Part shown: in pieces, positions 50,667 to 58,652 of the stretch
Position numbering within the stretch: the first letter of the stretch is position 1
Layout: the number at the start of each line of letters is the position of its first letter
DNA from: Desulfotomaculum sp.
GTDB taxonomy: Bacteria > Bacillota > Desulfotomaculia > Desulfotomaculales > Nap2-2B
DNA length: 64,000 nucleotides
Reading direction: 5' to 3'
Assembly (NCBI GenBank): GCA_003513005.1
Contig: DOTD01000032.1
Coordinates: 5,809 to 69,808 of the forward strand
Position numbers and translations under genes: made by a program
Notes under the pieces: model-generated
What the model saw: only the letters and a program-made list of their open reading frames with translations
Told to the model about the DNA's origin: nothing
The model's database searches: none

Positions 50667-53522
50667 ATGCTTGGCTCCTTTGTGGTCTGTGATCTGGAAA
50701 CAACGGGTCTTTCTCCCCGGCAGGATGAGATTATCGAAATAGGCATGGCGCTTGTTGAAAACGGTGAGGTCGCCGCAAGCTACCACAGTCTTGTGCGGCC
50801 TTCGCAAAAACTTCCGGTAAGTATACGCCGCCTGACCGGCGTAGACGATCAGATGCTCGCCTCCTGCCCGGAGCTGCCGGAAGTGCTGCCCCGCGCCCTG
50901 GAATTTCTTGGCGGTTATCCGCTGGTCGGACATAATGTGGGTTTTGATAAAAGTTTTCTTGAGGAAGCGGCCGGCCCGCTGAAGAATCAGTCATACGACA
51001 CGCTTGAACTGGCCCGGATCGTCCTTCCCTTTTCGCCCGGCTTCAGCCTGAGCGCTCTTTGCCGGTTCCTGGGCATTAAAAATGAAAAAGAACACCGGTC
51101 GCTTTCCGACGTTTTGGCCACGGTCGAGCTATACGGGAAATTGGTTGAAGCCTTGAAAAGGCTCGATACAAGGGTTATTTTACAAGTTACTGCTTTTCTT
51201 TCGCAGGCAGGTTCTTCCTGGGTTAAGCCGCTGTCGGGCGCATTGAAGGATTTAACCGGCGGCGCCGCGCAGAAAGGAAACGGCGAACCGGCTGTTTGCG
51301 CAATTCCGGAATTAGGCCGTCCGGAACAGTATAATGTAAAAACAGCTCCTGCAGAAACCTCTTTCCTGCCTGAGTTCGAAGACCTTCCCTCCCTGTTTGA
51401 AGCGAAAGGGCGGCTGGCCTTAAACCTTGCGGATTACGAATACCGTCCCCAGCAGGAACAGATGGTGCGTGCGGTCAGCAGCGCGCTTTACGGGCAGAAG
51501 TATCTCTTAATGGAAGCCGGAACGGGCACGGGCAAGTCCATAGCCTATCTGATCCCGGCGCTGCACTGGGCATTAACCCGCGGCGAACGTGTGGTTGTAT
51601 CGACACGGACAATAAACCTTCAGGAGCAGCTGTGGTCAAAAGACATCCCCGGCCTGCTCGGCGCCCTGTCCTGGCCTTGTAAGGCCGCGCTGGTCAAAGG
51701 CAGGTCAAACTACCTCTGCCTGCGCAGATGGTCCGGTGTCCAGGCTGCCGCAAACTCCCGCCCCGAGGAAGCGTCGTTCTACGCCCGGGTGCAGGTTTGG
51801 GCAGCGGCGACTGCCACAGGTGACAGGAGCGAACTGAATATTTCCTCATTTGAACAGGATTACTGGTCGAACATCTGCTCCGACAGCGAAAACTGCCTGG
51901 GCATGCGCTGCCGCTGGTTCAAAGGGCAGTGTTTCGTAACCAAAGCGCACAGGGCGGCGGAGGCGGCCAACCTGATTATTACCAATCATTCACTGCTTTT
52001 TTCCGATATCCGCATGGAAAACAAAGTATTACCCGATTATGGTCCTTTAGTGATTGACGAGGCCCACCATCTCGAGGATGCCGCCACCGAGCAACTGGGG
52101 CGCCAGATGAGTTGGACTGCCGTAAGGCGCTGGACGGGCATTGTGAGCAGGCTGCTCGCGCAGCCCGACATTCTTGTGCCCAGCGCTGATTTTGAAATAT
52201 GGCGGCAAACCCGGCAGGAAGCGCGCAATGCCCTTGCGCTCCTGCTCCGTGATGCGCAGCTCTTTTTTGAGTCTGCACGCGTACTGGTTATTTCCCGGGC
52301 ATCCTCCAGTAACCAGAGCACGGACCGCCGGACGTTCCGGATCAGGCGGACCGGTCTGGAAAACAAGGTTGTTTTTTTAGAAGCGGAATACTCGAATCTG
52401 GAATACCGGTTTGGAGAATTGCTGGACTATCTTCATAAACTTTCCGGTATCCTGGAGACCTGGCTGCAGGGCGGCTCCAGCGAGCTCTGGAGCGGGATGT
52501 CCGCCGAAATAAACCAGCATCTTTCCTGCGGCCGGGAACTGGCGGAGGATCTTGCCTTTATCATGTCCTGCCGGGAGAATAACTTTGTTTACTGGGCGGA
52601 AGCGGCGGAAGAAACTTACGGCTGCTTTCTCCATGCTGTTCCGGTGCAGGTGGGTGAAATGCTGAATGAACAGCTTTTTAAATCAAAAGAGACAGTGGTT
52701 TTTACTTCCGCAACCCTTACTGTGGGCGGTTCCTTCGAGCATTTCAAGGAACGCACGGGTTTGGACCTTGTCCCTGCAGAAAAGCTGATCGAGTTACAGG
52801 TTGATTCCCCTTTCAGCTACTCCGACCAGTCCCTGTTATGCATAGCCAGGGATATTCCTCCACCGTACGAAGTTCCCGGAGGGGATTATTTTGAAGCCCT
52901 GCTGGAAAGCCTGACGGGTTTGATCAGGGCTGTCCAGGGAAAGACACTGGTCCTTTTTACGTCACACCAGGCACTCCGGGAGGTGCACCGGAGGCTGAGA
53001 GATTTCTGCGAACAGGAAAATCTCTACTTGCTCGCGCATAACATCGACGGGGGCCGTACCCGCCTGGTCGAGGAATTCCGCAAGAGCGACCGCGCCGTTC
53101 TGCTGGGAGCGTCCAGTTTCTGGGAAGGGATAGACATACCCGGTGAAGCCCTTTCCTGCGTGGTCATCGTCAAACTGCCTTTTTGGGCGCCGGGAATACC
53201 TGTCATTGAAGCCCGGCTTGAAGAACTCGCCGGCAGGGGTAAGGACGGCTTTTTGCACTACAGCCTGCCCCAGGCCGTAATCAAATTCAAGCAGGGTTTC
53301 GGCCGGCTGATCAGGACCATGCGCGACAGGGGCGTTGTGGTGGTTTTAGACCCGCGCCTTTTAAGCAAAAGATACGGGCGGCATTTTTTAATTTCACTGC
53401 CGGTTAAAACGCACTTCCGGGGGGATACCTGGATGATTAAGGATAAAGTCGCCCAATGGTTAAATTATCCTGCCGCTCATCCCGGAATACAGGAGCCAAA
53501 AGATGTCACATTCGATGCCTGA
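50667..53522 (+). CDS. dinG: DinG-family helicase with N-terminal DnaQ-type exonuclease domain
   Basis: 951 residues. Residues 1-165 form a DEDDh 3'-5' exonuclease (FVVCDLETTGLSPRQDEIIE; GHNVGFDKSFL; EHRSLSDV). From about 250 a superfamily-2 XPD-like helicase: Walker A EAGTGTGKS (near 284), four Fe-S cysteines (ICSDSENC ... MRCRWFKGQC), DEAH VIDEAHHLED (near 463) and the C-terminal GFGRLIRTMRDRG. This exonuclease-helicase fusion is the Gram-positive DinG form; it unwinds or trims damaged DNA. The ribosome-binding site (GGAGAATAAG) is modest. Confidence 0.93.
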   Translation: MLGSFVVCDLETTGLSPRQDEIIEIGMALVENGEVAASYHSLVRPSQKLPVSIRRLTGVDDQMLASCPELPEVLPRALEFLGGYPLVGHNVGFDKSFLEEAAGPLKNQSYDTLELARIVLPFSPGFSLSALCRFLGIKNEKEHRSLSDVLATVELYGKLVEALKRLDTRVILQVTAFLSQAGSSWVKPLSGALKDLTGGAAQKGNGEPAVCAIPELGRPEQYNVKTAPAETSFLPEFEDLPSLFEAKGRLALNLADYEYRPQQEQMVRAVSSALYGQKYLLMEAGTGTGKSIAYLIPALHWALTRGERVVVSTRTINLQEQLWSKDIPGLLGALSWPCKAALVKGRSNYLCLRRWSGVQAAANSRPEEASFYARVQVWAAATATGDRSELNISSFEQDYWSNICSDSENCLGMRCRWFKGQCFVTKAHRAAEAANLIITNHSLLFSDIRMENKVLPDYGPLVIDEAHHLEDAATEQLGRQMSWTAVRRWTGIVSRLLAQPDILVPSADFEIWRQTRQEARNALALLLRDAQLFFESARVLVISRASSSNQSTDRRTFRIRRTGLENKVVFLEAEYSNLEYRFGELLDYLHKLSGILETWLQGGSSELWSGMSAEINQHLSCGRELAEDLAFIMSCRENNFVYWAEAAEETYGCFLHAVPVQVGEMLNEQLFKSKETVVFTSATLTVGGSFEHFKERTGLDLVPAEKLIELQVDSPFSYSDQSLLCIARDIPPPYEVPGGDYFEALLESLTGLIRAVQGKTLVLFTSHQALREVHRRLRDFCEQENLYLLAHNIDGGRTRLVEEFRKSDRAVLLGASSFWEGIDIPGEALSCVVIVKLPFWAPGIPVIEARLEELAGRGKDGFLHYSLPQAVIKFKQGFGRLIRTMRDRGVVVVLDPRLLSKRYGRHFLISLPVKTHFRGDTWMIKDKVAQWLNYPAAHPGIQEPKDVTFDA

Positions 53523-53565
53523 CCGTAATAGAATATTAAAAGAATAACCTTAAGGGGTGAGAGAA

Positions 53566-53634
53566 TTGCGCGTTTATTTTATAAAGCTGCCCTTTTTTAT
53601 AAGGAATTTTTTATTGAGACTGCAAAATAGATAA
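53566..53634 (+). CDS. spoVM: SpoVM-like sporulation peptide, 22 residues
   Basis: TTG 53566 has AAGGGGTGAG just upstream; the 22-residue product begins MRVYFIKLPFFIRNFL, closely following the MKFYTIKLPKFLG start of Bacillus SpoVM. It is an amphipathic helix that recognises the curved forespore membrane and recruits SpoIVA to start coat and cortex assembly. A terminator follows within 15 bases, and dinG precedes it. Slightly shorter than the 26-residue Bacillus peptide. Its presence argues for a spore-former. Confidence 0.8.
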   Translation: MRVYFIKLPFFIRNFLLRLQNR

Positions 53635-53647
53635 TCGTGAACATCCT

Positions 53648-53673
53648 GGCAGGGAATCCCTGCTCTTTTTTTT
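53648..53673 (+). terminator. Terminator after the spoVM-like gene
   Basis: GGCAGGGAATCCCTGC hairpin followed by TC and eight T. Confidence 0.85.
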
Positions 53674-53695
53674 GCAAGTGAATAAGGCCGCATTA

Positions 53696-54517
53696 TTACT
53701 GTTCTTTTTTCAAGCTAATTATATTAATTTGCGGCCGTGCAAAGAATCTAACCGGCAGAGCTGTTGTACCGGCGCCATTGGATACAACAACTGTTGTATA
53801 GCCTGTATCTACAACTCCCGTTCTGTACTTTTGCTTATTCTCTATAGGTACATATGGAGCCCACAGCCCAAAAAGAGTTACCTGCCCTCCATGTGTATGT
53901 CCGCTTAATACTAAATCAATGTTGCGGGTTTTTATTTCTTCTGCAAAATCGGGATTATGGGATAATAGAATTACAAAATCCTGCTCGCTAACATCAAATG
54001 TGGTCGGATTTATATCCTGAATATCCTCAAACATATCCCCTACACCGCCGATTTTTATCCTTTCGCCGTTTTTATAAACCCATTCTGCTTTGTTGTCCAA
54101 TAGCCTTATCCCTGCGTCTTTGGCAAGTATTCTCGTCAGTCCGGCGCTTTTCCAATGATCGTGATTGCCTAAAACTCCAAATATCCCCATAGTTGCTTTC
54201 AAATTTTTCAGTTCTTCAAAACACGGTTGTATATACTTTGAATTCTTAAATACATAATCTCCTCCCAACAAGATAATTTCCGGACTAAGCTTGTTAATTT
54301 GTTGGACAAGGCTTCTAACTCTTTCTCTTGAGAAAAATGGCCCATGATGAATATCTGAGACGAACACAATTTTCGTATTTTCAAAAGAAGCAGGAAGGTC
54401 TTTGTCTATAATATTTGTTTCTTTTAATTCCAACCAGTATGGCTCGATAAATGCATAGAGAAGCAATAATATTAAAAAGAAGCTTATTAAAAAATTTTTA
54501 TTGTATATTATCCTCAT
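53696..54517 (-). CDS. Membrane-anchored metallophosphoesterase (YkuE-like)
   Basis: 273 residues. An N-terminal anchor (residues 8-25), then a calcineurin-like fold: VFVSDIHHGPFF, LLGGDYVF, GVLGNHDHW and LVLSGHTHGGQV. Related proteins hydrolyse phosphodiesters near the cell surface; UDP-diacylglucosamine hydrolases and YkuE/YaeI are the nearest types. The final residues overlap no neighbour; convergent with spoVM. Confidence 0.9.
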   Translation of the reverse strand: MRIIYNKNFLISFFLILLLLYAFIEPYWLELKETNIIDKDLPASFENTKIVFVSDIHHGPFFSRERVRSLVQQINKLSPEIILLGGDYVFKNSKYIQPCFEELKNLKATMGIFGVLGNHDHWKSAGLTRILAKDAGIRLLDNKAEWVYKNGERIKIGGVGDMFEDIQDINPTTFDVSEQDFVILLSHNPDFAEEIKTRNIDLVLSGHTHGGQVTLFGLWAPYVPIENKQKYRTGVVDTGYTTVVVSNGAGTTALPVRFFARPQINIISLKKEQ

Positions 54518-54610
54518 ACCGTGTTAATCCTCTAAAAAGTTAATTTTCATTTTTCTATATCCTAATTCTGATTAATTATACTTTTTGGTTATTATATTAC
54601 CATAAAAGAA

Positions 54611-55393
54611 ATGCATAAGCGGCACTTTACACATGACCCGTCTCTGGGAGGTATGACTCTCGGCTTTATAGAGGGTGTTTTTAATGACAAGGATGTTCTT
54701 TTTCACAGTGGAAGCACTATGCTCTGCAACACATGCCTCTATCTGGTACCCGGAGTAAATACCGGGATTTTTATTTCCTACACTGGTGGTAATCATCTTC
54801 TTCATTCCGAGGTTTTTCAGGAGTTTATGTATTTTTACTATCCGGTTAAAGCTGAAATAATAGGAGCGCCTAGCGAAGGCAGCCAAGAAAGGGTGAAAAA
54901 GTTTACTGGTGAATACCAGATGAACCGGAGAAGTATTACCACTGATGAGAAAATTAACAGCATATTAGGAAATGGAAAAGGGTTGTTAACCGGTTATTCA
55001 TCTGGATCGCTGCCTGACGAACTATTATTGGAAGTGCTGTAGCAGGCATAAGCAAAAATAATGGAAGCGGCTTCCGCAGACGAACTGATGTTAATGAAAA
55101 ACAATGCCTTGTTAGTACACAAAATAACCGTGCATGACTGGTATAAGCAATATTTTACCGGCGAAGTATACCATTTGCTGGTTGTCGTCATTGATGAATC
55201 TCTGAAGGGAACCGGGGCTTTAAGAAACATCCTCATGCCGGTGATTAATGAATGCGAAGAAAAGAAGATACCCATCGTGTTGCAGACCCACAATCCTGAT
55301 AATGTTCCGCTTTATCAACATTATGGCTTTGAATTAATGGAAACCCATTATTCCGAAGAACTGGACTTATCTTGTTTCTGCATGGCACGATAG
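54611..55393 (+). pseudogene. Fused remnants of a serine hydrolase and a GNAT acetyltransferase
   Basis: One continuous frame with stops. 54611 to about 54900 (HDPSLGGMTLGFIEGVFN, ...LYLVPGVNTGIFISYTGG) is the middle of a class C beta-lactamase-like hydrolase, lacking its catalytic N-terminal half. From about 54985 the frame reads like a GNAT protein (AGAKIMEA-type AKIMEAASADELMLMKN, YHLLVVVIDESLKGTG, HNPDNVPLYQHYGFEL) but TAG 55040 and TAA 55049 cut it. Product would not be functional as either. Confidence 0.7.
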
Positions 55394-55692
55394 ACAATTA
55401 TGTTGCTAGCAGGGAAATGGCGCCCTCTTATTGTACTAACTTAACCATTGCATTTCGATTATTGGACGGTTTTGAAAATGTCAAGAAGTTTTGTCATTTT
55501 TGGAAATTGTTTTTACACAAATTTACTGCAGACGCATAACTGCTGATGTATAATATTGAATATAATTTCTTAATAGGTGAGATATGGATTATATTACTTT
55601 AAAAAACAGGAAGCTGAGAGATTGATAAATTGAATTATCTAAGTTATCTAATCTAAGCTAAATGGTTTTCGAGTCTTTAATGGTTATAATAA
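55394..55692 (+). other. AT-rich gap before the GGDEF gene
   Basis: About 300 bases with no gene. A TATAAT at 55549-55554 may be a -10 for the GGDEF gene, but no good -35 pairs with it. Confidence 0.35.
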
Positions 55693-55710
55693 ATGAGGTT
55701 GAGCAATAAG

Positions 55711-56829
55711 ATGGATTTATTGGTTCGTCTTGACATAAACATTTTTTCCCTGATAATTTCCGCACTGATATTTTTTGACATGTATAAATGGGATGAGAAG
55801 CAATTTCTACAATACAGGCTGTTTATTGCATTATTAATTTCAAACATGGTCTTGTTGATTTTAGATTCTCTTAGCTGGTTGTTTGACGGGCACGCCGGAC
55901 CGACCATTTCATTAGTATTAACAAGTGTTTGTATTCTGTATTATATAATGAATCCCCTGCCACCTTTTTTGTGGTCGCTTTATGCCCACCATCAGGTGTT
56001 TCATGATGAAAGACGTACAAGAAAGCTATTCCTCCCCTTATTAATACCTGTAATAATATTTGCACTGATTTCAATAACGAGTCCGTTAACTAATTGGCTG
56101 TTTTTTTTGGATGGGAATAATGTCTATCATCGAGGAAAAGATTTTTATCTGGTAGTAATAATCTGCTACACATATCTGATTTGCACTTTTGTACTTATCT
56201 TTATGAACAAGCGCAGTATAGAAAAGAGACACTTTGTCCCGTTATTGTTATTTCCTGCTCTCCCTTTTATCGGTGGTATACTGCAGGCTATTTATTATGG
56301 GTTGGTATTGGTTTGGAGCAGCATAACCCTATCAATCTTAATAGTTTACCACAGCATACAGAACCATAGATTAAGCACTGATTTTTTAACCAACATATAC
56401 AACCGCAATGAGCTTGAGCAATACTTAAACATAAAAATTCGTAACAGCGCTAATAAAAATTCATTCTCAGGAATTTTTATAGATATCGATAATTTTAAAC
56501 AAATCAATGACAGCTATGGTCATAAAATGGGCGATAATATGCTGATAGATACCGCCGGATTGATTAGAAAAAGTTTGCGAAAAGATGACTTTTTTGCCAG
56601 GTATGGCGGAGATGAATTCATTGTCATTCTGGATATTCAAGATATTTCGGTTTTAGAACAGACAGTCTTGAGAATAAATTCGAATGTAAGAAATTATAAC
56701 TCAAACAGCGAATACCCTTTTAAACTAAGCATAAGCATGGGTTACGATATTTACGACCCAAAATCCGGTATGGATAAAGATATGTTCATTAAACATATTG
56801 ACGCCCATATGTATGAAAAGAAAAAATAA
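55711..56829 (+). CDS. Membrane-bound diguanylate cyclase
   Basis: 372 residues from ATG 55711 (an in-frame ATG at 55693 is possible). Seven or so N-terminal membrane helices (to about residue 220), then an intact GGDEF domain: LTNIYNRNELEQYL, GIFIDIDNFKQINDSYGH and the catalytic RYGGDEFIV. The GGDEF site is complete, so c-di-GMP synthesis is likely; no RxxD inhibitory site is obvious before it. AT-rich relative to neighbours. Confidence 0.88.
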   Translation: MDLLVRLDINIFSLIISALIFFDMYKWDEKQFLQYRLFIALLISNMVLLILDSLSWLFDGHAGPTISLVLTSVCILYYIMNPLPPFLWSLYAHHQVFHDERRTRKLFLPLLIPVIIFALISITSPLTNWLFFLDGNNVYHRGKDFYLVVIICYTYLICTFVLIFMNKRSIEKRHFVPLLLFPALPFIGGILQAIYYGLVLVWSSITLSILIVYHSIQNHRLSTDFLTNIYNRNELEQYLNIKIRNSANKNSFSGIFIDIDNFKQINDSYGHKMGDNMLIDTAGLIRKSLRKDDFFARYGGDEFIVILDIQDISVLEQTVLRINSNVRNYNSNSEYPFKLSISMGYDIYDPKSGMDKDMFIKHIDAHMYEKKK

Positions 56830-56936
56830 TAGAAGTTTATAAGAAAACAGATTTAGAGTTTATATTTGTGGGATGACAGCGGGCTTAAAAGGTCTTAAGC
56901 TTATTTTCCCGGCCTGGCAAGTGGGAGGAGAGCAGC

Positions 56937-57973
56937 ATGACGGATTCACTTACACTCATACTGCTGGCAGTTATTCTAATAACTTTTATTTTCACACTAA
57001 CCAACGGACTGCATGACGCCAGTTCAGTTGTTGCTACTTTTATTGCCTCCGGAGCCGCCAGCCCGGTTCAAGCTGTTGTTTTAGCCGCTGTCTGCGGCCT
57101 TATAGGCGCTGTGGTGAGCGGCAGCGCAGTATCCAATACTATTTCTTCCGTAGTAAATATTCCAATCCAGGCAGATCTGCCCAAAGTCCTTCTGGCGGCT
57201 ATGGCTGGAGCCGTATTGTGGAATGTGATTACCTGGTAGGCCGGATTTCCTTCAAGTTCTACACATGCCCTGGTGGGAGGACTTATCGGAGCAGTATGGA
57301 TGGCGCGAGGGCACAACAGCGTTTTATGGGGCTGGGAGCAATTAATCGGTCCGGCGCATCAATTGGTTGGAGTTAGTAAGATTGTAGCTGCTTTGATTGT
57401 CTCGCCGGTTTTGGGTTTTTGCACTGCTTTCTTGCTGCAAAAAGGCGCCAAATTTCTCCTTCGTAATGCCAATTATCGAATAAACTCGGGCATCAAAAAG
57501 GTACAATGGATTCTGGCCGGCCTTTTAGCATACAGCCATGCGGGTAATGAAATGATACGCAAAAAATTGCAGGCCTCATATTGATAGCCCTGGTCTCCGC
57601 CGGCCATTCCATTGACCCAACGACTTCACTATGGGTAAAAGGTGGTGTGGGAGCGGTTATGTTCATAGGGACGCTTTTAGGAGGCTGGCCTATAATGAAG
57701 ACGGTGGGGAGAGGTATATACACCATTCGTCCCATCCACAGCTTGAATTCTCAAATATCGTCGGGCGGATCCGTACTGCTCGCGACTGCATTAGGCGCCC
57801 CGGTTTCAACAACCCATGTCGTTGTGGGCAGTGCAATGGGAGTAGGCAGCGCTGATGAATTCCGCATGGTCAATTAGAATATCGGTAAGGAGATCGTTAT
57901 AGCCTGGTGTGTTACCATACCGGCATCGGCGATAGCAGCCGCGCTGGTATATTTCTTGTTGCGGTTTTTATAG
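56937..57973 (+). pseudogene. pit: Inactivated PiT-family phosphate permease
   Basis: GGGAGGAGAGCAGC precedes ATG 56937. The three pieces align to one PiT transporter. TAG at 57237 replaces the second Trp of VITW-W-AGFPSSSTHALVGG. A 5-bp tandem duplication (AATGA AATGA, near 57543-57556) shifts the frame where NDTQKIAGLILIAL should follow. TAG near 57876 again stands for Trp in RMVN-W-NIGKEIVIAW. The last residues (TIPASAIAAALVYFLLRFL) end at 57973. Three independent lesions make a functional product unlikely. The DUF47 partner downstream is intact. Confidence 0.85.
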
Positions 57974-57986
57974 AGGAGGAACCGTA

Positions 57987-58607
57987 GTGCGATTTAATTT
58001 TTGGGACAGACTGTTTCCAGTAAAACACGATTTCTATAAAATGATAAATGAACAGGCGGCCGCCACTGGCAAGATCGCCGGCACATTGCTGGATTGGCTG
58101 GAGAGCCGTTCTCAGGAGGATTACCAGCGCTTATTAGAGAGGATGAGGGAAGCAGATCAAAGCCGGTTAGATATGGAGAAACATCTCATAGAGGCATTCG
58201 CTACTCCCTTTGATCGTTCGGAGATATATTCAATATCCATACAAATGAGCCGCATCGCCATATATGCACAATCTACCTTACTGGAAATGGAATCCTTTTC
58301 AGTTGCCGCCGACACGACAATCAGGCATATGGTGAAAAATCTTCTTGATGGTGTAGAACAATTGGCCCGGACCATATATTTACTGAGAGAAGACGCCCGC
58401 CGGGCTGAAGATCAAATAGGGGGCATTCGCCAGGCTCAAACGCTTGTAGAGGGTTATTATCGAGCCGGTATGAGAAAGTTGTTCGAGGGCCAGGATCTGC
58501 TGCGGGCTATGAAATACCGGGAAGTATACCACCACATCAAGGACGCAGCTACTTTTTTAGGTTACACAACCGATGTTTTACACCGGATTATTGTGCGGCT
58601 GATTTAA
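57987..58607 (+). CDS. DUF47 (PhoU-like) phosphate transport accessory protein
   Basis: 206 residues, all helical, PhoU-like (EHLIEAFATPFDRSEIYSISIQMSRIA region). It usually regulates the adjacent PiT transporter, whose gene here is broken 14 bases upstream. GTG start with GAGGAGGAACC ahead. The gene itself shows no damage, suggesting either recent loss of pit or another partner. Confidence 0.88.
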   Translation: MRFNFWDRLFPVKHDFYKMINEQAAATGKIAGTLLDWLESRSQEDYQRLLERMREADQSRLDMEKHLIEAFATPFDRSEIYSISIQMSRIAIYAQSTLLEMESFSVAADTTIRHMVKNLLDGVEQLARTIYLLREDARRAEDQIGGIRQAQTLVEGYYRAGMRKLFEGQDLLRAMKYREVYHHIKDAATFLGYTTDVLHRIIVRLI

Positions 58608-58652
58608 ACCGGTAAATAACCATAATATGGGGATGGAAATGAGGTTAAGTCT

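Noticed and set aside
57237..57878. Pyrrolysine decoding of the two TAG codons in pit
   Set aside because: Both stand where Trp is conserved, and a separate 5-bp duplication also breaks the frame; pseudogene decay explains all.
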